From Hoeflea_A sp965228435 (GTDB lineage: Bacteria > Pseudomonadota > Alphaproteobacteria > Rhizobiales > Rhizobiaceae): 64,000 bases of DNA. The stretch is from assembly GCA_965228435.1 (NCBI GenBank), contig OZ245818.1, forward strand, positions 5,456,001 to 5,520,000. The letters run 5' to 3'. Of the stretch, positions 1 through 7,965 are shown in pieces. The notes under the pieces were generated by a model. That model made no database searches and was not told the DNA's origin. It saw nothing but the letters and a program-made list of their open reading frames with translations. The position numbers and the translations under genes were made by a program. How positions within the stretch are numbered: the first letter of the stretch is position 1; every line of letters starts with the position of its first letter.

Positions 1-200
1 GGCGCACCGTCCAGCGCACCGGTGATGGCGGCGCGCGCATCCGCTTCGTTCAAGCCGGATGGGAGTGTGATATCGCAAGCAACATCATCTGAAAGCCAGT
101 CTGGTTCCGCGGCCGATATGCCCGATGCCGCGTGGTTTCCAAGTGCACCGGTGAGCACGGGATTTGACGGATCGGCAATGAGCGTGGCAACGAGAGGCAT
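1..200 (-). CDS. serB: Phosphoserine phosphatase, N-terminal part (runs off left edge)
   Basis: The first 66 codons are read leftward from an ATG at 200-198 and continue beyond the window. The N terminus begins MPLVATLIADPSNPVL, which closely resembles the start I remember for rhizobial SerB (MALVATLIANP). SerB removes phosphate from O-phosphoserine in the last step of serine synthesis. The catalytic DxDxS motif lies outside the window, so the call rests on the N terminus and on the known serB/miaA neighbourhood in this group. Its start codon overlaps the miaA start on the other strand. Confidence 0.75.
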   Translation of the reverse strand, partial: MPLVATLIADPSNPVLTGALGNHAASGISAAEPDWLSDDVACDITLPSGLNEADARAAITGALDGA

Positions 201-1098
201 GGGTGTTCCCGAAGATGACAAGAAGCTGGAAGCCGTCCTGATAGCCGGACCGACCGCCAGCGGCAAGTCGGCATTGGCGCTTGAGTTCGCCGAGCGGTTG
301 GGCGGCGTGGTGATCAATGCCGATTCCATGCAGGTATACGATACGCTGCAGGTTCTCACCGCCCGTCCGGATGATGGCGAAACCGGTGGAGTTCCTCATC
401 ATCTGTACGGGCATGTTCCGGCTTCAGAGGCCTATTCGACAGGCCGCTGGTCGCGTGATGTCGGCCGACTTCTGCCCGGCTTTATTTCGGGCCGGCAGAC
501 ACCAATCTTCGTCGGAGGTACCGGGCTTTATTTCAAGGCACTGTTGGGTGGCTTGTCGGACATGCCCTCCATTCCCGATGCGGTGCGTGCCGATTGGAGA
601 CACCGGTTGGCGGAGCAGGGACCGATTGTGCTTCATGAGGAGCTTCGCAAACGGGATCCGGAGGCTGCTGACACGCTCAATCCGGGTGACAGCCAGCGCA
701 TCGTTCGCGCGCTCGAGGTGGTCGAGGCAACCGGTCGGTCGATCCTGACTTTTCAGGCGAAGAGAGGCGAGGCATTGGTCGATCCGGAAGCCGCGCGAAA
801 GATCCTGCTGCTGCCGGACCGCCCTGTCTTACGCGAACGAATTCGCGGCCGTTTCGAGCGGATGATGCGGTATGGGGCTGTCGATGAGGTGCGGTCGTTG
901 TTGGCGCTCGAACTCGAACCTGATCTGCCGGCCATGAAAGCCATCGGTGTGCGCGAGATCACCGGGTATCTGAACGGAACACTCAGCCGGGACGAGGCCA
1001 TCGAACGGGCCAGTATCGCGACACGTCAATATGCCAAACGACAGTCGACTTGGTTCCGAAACCAGTTGTCTGCGGATTGGGAGATCAGAAGCGAATAG
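199..1098 (+). CDS. miaA: tRNA dimethylallyltransferase
   Basis: MiaA transfers a dimethylallyl group to N6 of A37 in tRNAs that read UNN codons, the first step towards the ms2i6A modification. With the ATG at 199 the protein is 299 residues, the usual family length. The P-loop GPTASGKS is at residues 17-24, followed by NADSMQVY and the family motifs VGGTGLY and AIGVREI. The frame is open upstream to 22, but that part is antisense to serB and does not look like MiaA. An ATG at 178 is a second possible start. The gene converges with the HerA-like gene, with 7 bp between the stop codons. Confidence 0.93.
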   Translation: MGVPEDDKKLEAVLIAGPTASGKSALALEFAERLGGVVINADSMQVYDTLQVLTARPDDGETGGVPHHLYGHVPASEAYSTGRWSRDVGRLLPGFISGRQTPIFVGGTGLYFKALLGGLSDMPSIPDAVRADWRHRLAEQGPIVLHEELRKRDPEAADTLNPGDSQRIVRALEVVEATGRSILTFQAKRGEALVDPEAARKILLLPDRPVLRERIRGRFERMMRYGAVDEVRSLLALELEPDLPAMKAIGVREITGYLNGTLSRDEAIERASIATRQYAKRQSTWFRNQLSADWEIRSE

Positions 1099-1105
1099 GC
1101 CGGCT

Positions 1106-2956
1106 TCAGGATGGGGGCTTTTTCAGCAAGGAGTCCTTGAAGAGGGATCCCCTGTCTTCCGCCGAGTGCACGGAACCCAGCGACGCAGCCTTTTCGACCT
1201 TATCGATGCTTCCTTTGCCAAACGATGGCTCTTTGTCGGTGTCAGAGTCCCAGGATTGCAGGTCGTGCATGCGCGGCTGCAAGGTCGAAGTATCTGGCGG
1301 CATTGTGCTCATGCCCAGGTCTTCGATGTGGCGCATATTCTTGACGATACGGTTGATGTTCGGCATGCCGTCGGAGCCGGTCACCATGCCGCCTGCTTGA
1401 GAAACGCCACTGGCTGTTTTCGGGAGAGCGGATGCCGGCAGGCGTTCGAAACACATACGCATTGGAACCGGCACAGCCTCACCAAAGGCAATGGCCTCGC
1501 CGTTGCCGATCGCTGAGAGAAACGAGGTCGTCGAACTGGACGAATTGGAAATCGCCGACCGAATGATCTCCTGGTCACGGTCATTTGCCAGGCGCATGGC
1601 GAAGACCGTCGAACACTGTGACAGGATCGTCGGATCCAGCTCACCGGGACGCTGGGTGACAACGCCGAGGCTGACGCCGTATTTTCGACCTTCTTTGGCA
1701 ATGCGCGCCACGGCCTGTCTTGTGGGAAAGAATCCCAGATCGCGGTCGGCCGGCACATACCGGTGCGCTTCCTCACACAGGACGAGGATCCGCATGGTTC
1801 CATTGCTCCAAAGGGCGATTTCGAACGCCATTCGGCAAAGCACCGACGCCACAGCATTGACCACTTCGGATGGGATGCCGGACAACTGAAACGATGTGAT
1901 CGGTTGGCCGTGTCCGGGAATCCGGAAGATGTCGCTGATGACCTCCGCGATTGTGTCGTTGATGGTGTTGCTTGAGAACATGAAACGGAAGCGCGGGTCG
2001 TTGATGACGGATCCAATGCGCACTTTCAGTGTTCTGAGATGCGGCTTTTCTTCGCGGCCGTCCAATTGGCCGATACGTTCGTCGATCAGCGCCAGAAGAT
2101 CGGCGATACGGTAGGGCACTGGCGTGTCCGCCGTGATCGACGATCGATCCTGTTTGCGGCTGATAGAGGGTTTGTCTGGCGTCCCCTTGAAACTGCGCCG
2201 TGCTTCGGCAACGAGGTCGCGCAGCATGTCGACCTCCTCGGCGATGATCGGCCGGCCACGGAATATGACTTCCGTAAGCTCCTCCAAACGAAACAGCCAG
2301 AAGGGCAGGTCCAACGTGTCCGTGTCGATCAGGTGGGCGCGGTCTTTGAAGGCCGCAGCAAACTCGTTGTGCGGGTCGAGGATCAGGACACGCAGGTCGG
2401 GGCACACATCGACGATGCGATTGATCAACAGTGACACGGCCGTCGATTTGCCGACGCCGGTTGTTCCAACGACAGCAAAGTGGCGGTTCAGCATCGCATC
2501 AGCGGAAATCGCCGCTGGCGTGCTGGTGCTTTGACTGAGATGTCCGACCGTCACCGGGTTGCCAGAATCGACCGAATAGATCGCATCAAGGTCGTCCGCG
2601 CGAATGTGATGGGCCATGGACCCCAGCGTCGGATAGTCGGAGATACCAGCGCTGAATCGGGTGTCGTCGCCTTCGCCCCGGATTTCACCCACCAGTTCCA
2701 CCTCGAAATGCATCACATTGGAGGCGTGATCGTTCCAGACTTCGCTGGGGCTGTGAATGCTGTAGACCAGTGCCACAACACGGTTGCCGCCGACCCGGAT
2801 CGAAATCAGTCTGCCGACCGACATCGCGACAGCGAGGGAATCTTCGTTGGCTGCCGCGTTTGCGGCAATGGTCGCGCGCGCACCGTTGCATTTGACCACG
2901 TGCCCGAGAATACGCGAGTTGACCGACTGGTCGCGCCGGTCAAGGTCCTGTTGCAT
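1106..2956 (-). CDS. HerA/DUF87-family ATP-binding protein
   Basis: A 616-residue P-loop ATPase of the HerA/FtsK-like (DUF87) type. An N-terminal region of about 150 residues fits a HAS-barrel-like domain. The Walker A motif GTTGVGKST is at residues 164-172, an LILDPHNEF strand follows near 191-199, and the Walker B segment RILVLCEEAHRY is near 389-400. A downstream TQRPGELD motif fits the HerA sensor region. Family members are hexameric DNA translocases, often paired with NurA or another nuclease. No such partner is encoded nearby, so its role here is open. The gene stands alone between miaA (convergent) and the divergent ilvB leader region. Confidence 0.8.
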   Translation of the reverse strand: MQQDLDRRDQSVNSRILGHVVKCNGARATIAANAAANEDSLAVAMSVGRLISIRVGGNRVVALVYSIHSPSEVWNDHASNVMHFEVELVGEIRGEGDDTRFSAGISDYPTLGSMAHHIRADDLDAIYSVDSGNPVTVGHLSQSTSTPAAISADAMLNRHFAVVGTTGVGKSTAVSLLINRIVDVCPDLRVLILDPHNEFAAAFKDRAHLIDTDTLDLPFWLFRLEELTEVIFRGRPIIAEEVDMLRDLVAEARRSFKGTPDKPSISRKQDRSSITADTPVPYRIADLLALIDERIGQLDGREEKPHLRTLKVRIGSVINDPRFRFMFSSNTINDTIAEVISDIFRIPGHGQPITSFQLSGIPSEVVNAVASVLCRMAFEIALWSNGTMRILVLCEEAHRYVPADRDLGFFPTRQAVARIAKEGRKYGVSLGVVTQRPGELDPTILSQCSTVFAMRLANDRDQEIIRSAISNSSSSTTSFLSAIGNGEAIAFGEAVPVPMRMCFERLPASALPKTASGVSQAGGMVTGSDGMPNINRIVKNMRHIEDLGMSTMPPDTSTLQPRMHDLQSWDSDTDKEPSFGKGSIDKVEKAASLGSVHSAEDRGSLFKDSLLKKPPS

Positions 2957-3085
2957 TGAAGTCTATCGCCTCTGCTCAATGGGGTTCGACGCCTTGATGT
3001 CCGTATTTTGACCGACGTTCCTTAACAAGGTGTTGTGTTTCGTGATCTGCTCAACGCCGACGTGTTTTCATTTCGCGACGCAGCA

Positions 3086-3114
3086 TTGACGCCCGTCGGC
3101 TTTGTCGCTAACGT
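3086..3114 (+). promoter_or_regulatory. Putative sigma-70-type promoter of the ilvB leader
   Basis: TTGACG (3086-3091) and TAACGT (3109-3114) are separated by exactly 17 bases. Transcription would then start near 3120-3123, essentially at the ATG of the leader peptide (3122). There is no Shine-Dalgarno sequence before that ATG, which agrees with a leaderless leader mRNA. Inferred from sequence only. Confidence 0.5.
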
Positions 3115-3121
3115 CCGCCGC

Positions 3122-3175
3122 ATGAACAGAATTGGACTAATCGTGGTGGGCAAGCGCATGGGCAGGATGGTGTAA
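3122..3175 (+). CDS. ilvB attenuator leader peptide
   Basis: A 17-residue reading frame, MNRIGLIVVGKRMGRMV, with Ile-Gly-Leu-Ile-Val-Val at residues 4-9 and a final Val. The Leu codon is CTA, which is rare in such GC-rich DNA. It sits just upstream of competing RNA stems and a terminator ahead of acetolactate synthase. This is the organisation of classic branched-chain amino acid attenuators: scarcity of charged Ile, Leu or Val tRNA would stall the ribosome at residues 4-9. No ribosome binding site precedes the ATG, and the predicted transcript starts at or next to it. Confidence 0.75.
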   Translation: MNRIGLIVVGKRMGRMV

Positions 3176-3231
3176 CCATCCGGCGGAAGCCACCCATGCG
3201 CTGAACAAGGCTCCGAACGGGGCCTTTTTTT
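3153..3231 (+). terminator. ilvB transcription attenuator (alternative stems and terminator)
   Basis: Three structures can be seen. A perfect 10-bp outer stem joins 3153-3162 (AGCGCATGGG) to 3193-3202. A terminator hairpin pairs 3209-3214 (GGCTCC) with 3219-3224 (GGGGCC, one G-U pair), with loop GAAC and a run of seven T at 3225-3231. A competing antiterminator can form between GGAAGCC (3185-3191) and GGCTCC (3209-3214), with one bulged A. A ribosome stalled on codons 4-9 would block the outer stem and free 3185-3191 to pair, allowing read-through. A ribosome that reaches the stop codon would cover 3185-3191 and favour termination. Confidence 0.8.
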
Positions 3232-3294
3232 ATTGGCAAATGCACCCGAACACCGGGTGTCGAGTAGGGTACGCAAGACAAGCGGAACGAGACG

Positions 3295-5067
3295 ATGAGC
3301 AAGAGTGAGATGACCGGCGCCGAGATGGTTGTCCAGGCAATGAGAGACAACGGCGTCACGGATATATTCGGCTATCCCGGTGGAGCCGTTTTGCCGATTT
3401 ACGATGAACTGTTTCAGCAAGAGGAAATCGCCCACATCCTGGTGCGCCACGAGCAGGGAGCCGGCCACGCCGCCGAAGGCTACGCCCGCTCAACGGGAAG
3501 GGTTGGTGTTGCGCTGGTGACGTCGGGACCGGGGGCGACCAATATCGTCACCGCCTTGCAGGATGCATTGATGGATTCCATTCCGCTTGTCTGCATTTCC
3601 GGACAGGTGCCGACGCCCCTTATCGGATCGGACGCCTTCCAGGAATGCGATACCGTCGGCATCACCCGTCCATGCACGAAACACAACTGGCTTGTCCGCG
3701 ATGTAGAGGACCTGCCTCGTATTTTGCACGAGGCATTCCGCATCGCTCAAAGTGGTCGTCCGGGTCCGGTGGTCGTCGACATCCCGAAAGATGTTCAATT
3801 CGCCACCGGCACCTATGTCCCGCCGTCCCCGGTGACGGAAACCAAGAGCTACCAGCCGAAAATGCAGGGGGATCTGGACTCGATCCGCGAGGCTATCGAC
3901 CTGATGGCGAACGCCAAGTGCCCGATCATCTATACCGGTGGGGGTGTCATCAACTCCGGCACGGAGGCAAGCCATCTGCTGCGTGAACTGGTGCAACTGA
4001 CCAATTTTCCCATCACATCGACGCTGATGGGCCTCGGTGCCTATCCGGCTTCCGGCAAGAACTGGTTGGGCATGCTGGGGATGCACGGCACCTATGAAGC
4101 CAACATGGCGATGCACGACTGCGATGTGATGGTCTGTATCGGCGCGCGGTTTGACGACCGTATCACCGGCCGTATCGACCGGTTTTCGCCGAATTCCAAG
4201 AAAATCCATGTCGATATCGACCCATCTTCGATCAACAAGAACGTTCGGGTCGATGTACCGATCATCGGCGACTGCGGCCATGTGCTGGAAGACATGGTGC
4301 GCCTTTGGCGTGCCTCTTCCGCCAAGGTGGAAGCCAAAGCCCTGGAAAACTGGTGGCAAAAGATCGACACGTGGCGGGGCCGCAACTCGCTGGCCTATAC
4401 GCCCAACAAGGACGTCATCATGCCGCAATACGCCATGGAGCGGCTTTATGAATTGACCAAGGACCGCGACACCTACATCACCACGGAAGTGGGGCAACAC
4501 CAGATGTGGGCCGCACAGTTCTACGGTTTCGAAGAACCCAACCGCTGGATGACGTCAGGCGGTCTCGGCACCATGGGCTACGGCCTGCCTGCTGCCCTCG
4601 GGGTTCAGATTGCCCACCCGGATGCGCTTGTGATCGACATCGCCGGTGACGCCTCGGTGCAGATGACAATCCAGGAGATGTCGTCTGCGGTGCAATACGA
4701 AGCGCCGATCAAGATCTTCATTCTCAACAACCAGTACATGGGGATGGTGCGCCAGTGGCAGCAATTGCTGCATGGCAACCGGCTGTCTCACTCCTATACG
4801 GAGGCGATGCCCGACTTCGTCAAGTTGGCCGAAGCCTACGGCTGTCTCGGCCTGCGGGCGGAAAAGCCCGGCGAACTGGACGACGCCATCATGCGCATGA
4901 TCGAGTCGGATAAACCGGTTCTGTTCGACTGCAGGGTTGCCAATCTGGCCAATTGCTTCCCGATGATTCCATCCGGCAAGGCGCATAATGAAATGCTGCT
5001 GCCGGATGAGGCAACGGACGAGGCAGTGGCGACAGCGATTGACGCCAAAGGCAAGGCACTGGTCTAA
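3295..5067 (+). CDS. ilvB: Acetolactate synthase, large catalytic subunit
   Basis: A 590-residue ThDP-dependent enzyme that makes 2-acetolactate or 2-aceto-2-hydroxybutyrate, the first common step of valine, leucine and isoleucine synthesis. The N-terminal ThDP domain carries the catalytic glutamate in RHEQGAGHAAEG (Glu53). The C-terminal domain has the metal/ThDP motif starting GDASVQM and ending NNQYMGMVRQWQQ. It follows the attenuator directly. The regulatory subunit ilvN lies downstream, after an EamA transporter gene. This is the biosynthetic, FAD-containing type rather than the catabolic AlsS type, judged by length and operon. Confidence 0.96.
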   Translation: MSKSEMTGAEMVVQAMRDNGVTDIFGYPGGAVLPIYDELFQQEEIAHILVRHEQGAGHAAEGYARSTGRVGVALVTSGPGATNIVTALQDALMDSIPLVCISGQVPTPLIGSDAFQECDTVGITRPCTKHNWLVRDVEDLPRILHEAFRIAQSGRPGPVVVDIPKDVQFATGTYVPPSPVTETKSYQPKMQGDLDSIREAIDLMANAKCPIIYTGGGVINSGTEASHLLRELVQLTNFPITSTLMGLGAYPASGKNWLGMLGMHGTYEANMAMHDCDVMVCIGARFDDRITGRIDRFSPNSKKIHVDIDPSSINKNVRVDVPIIGDCGHVLEDMVRLWRASSAKVEAKALENWWQKIDTWRGRNSLAYTPNKDVIMPQYAMERLYELTKDRDTYITTEVGQHQMWAAQFYGFEEPNRWMTSGGLGTMGYGLPAALGVQIAHPDALVIDIAGDASVQMTIQEMSSAVQYEAPIKIFILNNQYMGMVRQWQQLLHGNRLSHSYTEAMPDFVKLAEAYGCLGLRAEKPGELDDAIMRMIESDKPVLFDCRVANLANCFPMIPSGKAHNEMLLPDEATDEAVATAIDAKGKALV

Positions 5068-5086
5068 CCACGCCGGGTCGAACGGG

Positions 5087-6025
5087 ATGGCAATGGCAGC
5101 AACAGCAGGACAGTCGGTTGGTCGACCCGGTATGGTCGACTACACGACACTGGTCGCGCTCGCGGCCATTTGGGGCGCCAGTTTCATGCTGTTGCGTATC
5201 GCCGTCGTCGAGGTGCCGCCAGTGACCACGACGGTGTTCCGTCAAGCGGTTGCCGCACTGGTCTTTGTCGTCATTGCCTTCGCCACCAGCGAGCGGCTGG
5301 GTGCAAGCCGATCCGATCATTTCATTATTGTCCTGTCGGCGTTCTTCGGCATGGCGCTGCCGTTCAGCCTGATCAGTTGGGGGCTCGAGGATCTCACCGC
5401 CGGTTTTGCGGCAATTCTCATGGGCCTCATGCCGCTGATGACAATCGTCCTGGCGCATTTCACCACCCACGATGAGAAAATGAACGTGCAGAAAATCCTT
5501 GGCGTGGTCTTCGGCATTTCCGGTCTGGTGGTTCTTTTCTGGCCCGATCTTGTCGGCGGCTCCGACAACCAGTTCTGGCGACAGATGGCCGTGATGGGTG
5601 CAGGTGTTTGCTATGCGATCAACGCTCTGCTGACAAAGCGGATCCTTCACCTTCGTCCGCGGCCCATGTTTGCTGCCAATATCGCCTGGTCATTGATCAT
5701 GCTGCTGCCGGTGGCTCTGCTTTGGGAGCCCTTGCCGACCCAGTTGCCCTCGGCTTCCGTGGCGATATCCATTTTGATTCTAGGCGTGTTTCAAACGGCA
5801 ATCGCTTCGTTGATCATGTTCCGGCTCATCGGCCGGCAGGGCGCATCGTTTTTCGGCCAGATTAATCTTCTTGTACCCATGGCCGGTGTGCTGTGGGGCG
5901 CCGTCATTCTCGGCGAGAGACTTTCCGCCAACGCGTTCATCGCGCTGGCCATCATCGTATCGGGTGTCGCGCTTGCGCGCATGGGCACCAAACCAAAAGA
6001 ACGAATTCAGGAATACATGTCATGA
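5087..6025 (+). CDS. EamA/DMT-family transporter inside the ilv operon
   Basis: A 312-residue membrane protein with about ten hydrophobic segments in two EamA repeats; the first starts WGASFMLLRIAV. The family exports amino acids and other metabolites. The frame is open from 4988 inside ilvB, but the ATG at 5087, 20 bases after the ilvB stop, is the sensible start. The stop overlaps the ilvN ATG by 4 bases (ATGA), so it is translationally coupled to the regulatory subunit. Its place between the two acetolactate synthase subunits suggests a substrate linked to branched-chain amino acid metabolism; the substrate itself is inference. Confidence 0.85.
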   Translation: MAMAATAGQSVGRPGMVDYTTLVALAAIWGASFMLLRIAVVEVPPVTTTVFRQAVAALVFVVIAFATSERLGASRSDHFIIVLSAFFGMALPFSLISWGLEDLTAGFAAILMGLMPLMTIVLAHFTTHDEKMNVQKILGVVFGISGLVVLFWPDLVGGSDNQFWRQMAVMGAGVCYAINALLTKRILHLRPRPMFAANIAWSLIMLLPVALLWEPLPTQLPSASVAISILILGVFQTAIASLIMFRLIGRQGASFFGQINLLVPMAGVLWGAVILGERLSANAFIALAIIVSGVALARMGTKPKERIQEYMS

Positions 6026-6600
6026 ATGCACAGCATCAGCCGACCGGGTCGGCCTATTTCATTTCCAAGGAGACAGAGCAACTCGAATCCCGAACGTTGT
6101 CCGTGGTCTGCGACAACGAGCCCGGGGTTCTGGCGCGGGTCATTGGGCTTTTTTCCGGACGTGGCTACAACATCGAGAGCCTGACGGTCTCGGAGACGGA
6201 ACACGAGGCGCATGTTTCGCGTATCACCATCGTCACCCGGGGTACGCCGCATGTGCTGGAGCAGATTAAGAACCAGCTCGACCGGATCGTACCGGTGCAC
6301 GCCGTTGTCGATCTGTCGTTGAGGGCCCGCGAGAAGGGGCATGAAAAGCCGTTGGAGCGCGAATTGGCGTTGGTCAAGGTACGGGGTGAGGGCGACCATC
6401 GAGTGGAAGCGTTGCGGTTGGCTGATGCCTTTCGCGCTCAGGTGATTGATGCCAACACGGAGCACTTCATTTTCGAAATCACCGGACGCGTCTCGAAGAT
6501 CGAACAGTTCATATCGATTATGCGGCCATTGGGGCTTGTCGAGGTCTGTCGCACCGGGGTTGCCGCGGTCAATCGGGGTTCTGAAGGGCTCGAATCCTGA
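6022..6600 (+). CDS. ilvN: Acetolactate synthase, small regulatory subunit
   Basis: A 192-residue protein that binds the large subunit and confers valine feedback inhibition. The N-terminal ACT domain is clear: RTLSVVCDNEPGVLARVIGL then GYNIESLTV at about residues 25-60. A second ACT-like domain fills the C-terminal half, giving the long proteobacterial (IlvH-like) form. The start at 6022 lies in the ATGA overlap with the EamA gene; the longer open frame upstream is only a shadow of that gene. The small subunit is therefore expressed from the attenuated ilvB transcript. Confidence 0.95.
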   Translation: MNAQHQPTGSAYFISKETEQLESRTLSVVCDNEPGVLARVIGLFSGRGYNIESLTVSETEHEAHVSRITIVTRGTPHVLEQIKNQLDRIVPVHAVVDLSLRAREKGHEKPLERELALVKVRGEGDHRVEALRLADAFRAQVIDANTEHFIFEITGRVSKIEQFISIMRPLGLVEVCRTGVAAVNRGSEGLES

Positions 6601-6691
6601 CCCTGGAACGGTGCCGCAACCATCAGTGATGCGAATGGATCTTTCAAGGAATTTTGATTTACTTGAACGTAAGATGCGCTAAGTTCGAGCC

Positions 6692-7306
6692 ATGGCGCAT
6701 TCCGACGATTCCGACCATCACGACAATCATCTGGACCCTATGGCGGCCCGGGTGAGAGCCCTGGAAACCATCCTCAGCGAGAAGGGTCTGATTGAGCCCG
6801 AGGCGATCGATGCCATTGTCGATACCTACCAGAACAAGGTGGGGCCACAGAACGGAGCCAGGGTGGTGGCACGCGCCTGGGGCGATGCCGAATTCGCCGA
6901 GTGGTTGGAGCGAGATGCCACAGCGGCAATCGCGTCGATGGGATTCACCGGCCGCCAGGGCGAGCATATGCGGGCGGTGTTCAATACGCCCGAAACTCAC
7001 AATCTGGTCGTTTGCACCCTGTGCTCCTGCTACCCGTGGACCGTTCTTGGCTTGCCGCCGGTCTGGTACAAGTCACCGCCTTACCGGTCGCGAGCCGTCA
7101 TCGATCCCCGCGGAGTGCTCGAGGAATTCGGCGTAAACCTCGACAAGGATATCAAAATTCGGGTGTGGGATTCGACTGCCGAGCTGCGTTACCTGGTGGT
7201 TCCCATGCGTCCGGACGGGACAGACGGGATGGATGAAGAGGCGCTGGCGGATTTGGTCAGCCGCGATTCCATGATCGGCACTGGTCTGGCCGGAGCAATG
7301 GCGTGA
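6692..7306 (+). CDS. nthA: Nitrile hydratase alpha subunit, cobalt type
   Basis: A 204-residue metal-binding subunit of nitrile hydratase, which hydrates nitriles to amides. The metal claw is VCTLCSC, with Cys108, Cys111, Ser112 and Cys113. Thr after the first Cys marks the cobalt type, since iron enzymes carry Ser there. In the family the second and third cysteines are oxidised to sulfinic and sulfenic acid. Other family blocks such as CYPWTVLGLPPVWYKSP follow directly. It opens a tight three-gene operon; the beta start overlaps its stop (GTGA). No amidase or aldoxime dehydratase is nearby. Confidence 0.95.
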   Translation: MAHSDDSDHHDNHLDPMAARVRALETILSEKGLIEPEAIDAIVDTYQNKVGPQNGARVVARAWGDAEFAEWLERDATAAIASMGFTGRQGEHMRAVFNTPETHNLVVCTLCSCYPWTVLGLPPVWYKSPPYRSRAVIDPRGVLEEFGVNLDKDIKIRVWDSTAELRYLVVPMRPDGTDGMDEEALADLVSRDSMIGTGLAGAMA

Positions 7307-7965
7307 ACGGGCCGCACGATCTTGGCGGACAGATGGGTTTTGGATCCGTCGCGCCGGAAGAGGATGAGCCCGTCTTTCATGCGAACTGGGAGAAACGGGC
7401 GCTGGGTGTGACGCTGTGTGCCGGTGCTCTCGGCCTTTGGAACATCGACGAAAGTCGGCACGCGCGGGAAAGCCTGCATCCGGCCGACTATTATGGGTCC
7501 AGTTACTATGAAATCTGGACCAAAGGGCTGGAAACGCTGTTGCAGCGCCATGGCCTGGTCGACGCGGACGAATTGGTGGCCGGGCAGTCACTCAGAGAGA
7601 CTTCGACCACCACCAAACCGCCACTGAAGGCAACTGACGTCGACGTGGTGCTCGCGAAGGGCGGCCCCAGCGAAAGGCCGGCTGAAAGCGAAGCGCGGTT
7701 TCGCGTTGGCGAAATCGTGCGTACGAAGAATCTTCATCCGGAAGGCCACACCCGCCTGCCGCGTTACGCGCGAGGACGGGTCGGGGTGATCGAGGAAGTG
7801 GCTGGTGCTCACGTCTTTCCGGACGACAACGCCCACGGCCGCGGCGAGAGGCCACAATGGCTCTATCGTATCGTATTCAGTGGCGCGGAGTTGTGGGGCC
7901 CGCAGGCCGATTCTGATCTGACAGTCTCCATCGATGCGTGGGAGAGCTATCTTGATCCCGTCTGA
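7303..7965 (+). CDS. nthB: Nitrile hydratase beta subunit
   Basis: A 220-residue partner subunit. It begins MNGPHDLGGQMGFG, a hallmark of NHase beta, has the helical N-terminal domain with HPADYYGSSYYEIWTKGLETLL, and a C-terminal SH3-like barrel with RFRVGEIVRTKNLHPEGHTR and YARGRVGVIEEV. The arginines of the barrel approach the oxidised cysteines of the alpha subunit in known structures. Translation starts at a GTG that overlaps the alpha stop, so the two subunits are coupled. The 3' end overlaps the activator gene. Confidence 0.95.
   Translation: MNGPHDLGGQMGFGSVAPEEDEPVFHANWEKRALGVTLCAGALGLWNIDESRHARESLHPADYYGSSYYEIWTKGLETLLQRHGLVDADELVAGQSLRETSTTTKPPLKATDVDVVLAKGGPSERPAESEARFRVGEIVRTKNLHPEGHTRLPRYARGRVGVIEEVAGAHVFPDDNAHGRGERPQWLYRIVFSGAELWGPQADSDLTVSIDAWESYLDPV

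Noticed and set aside
3490..4500. 336-residue minus-strand frame opposite ilvB
   Set aside because: Complete overlap with ilvB and His/Arg-rich composition mark it as a shadow.
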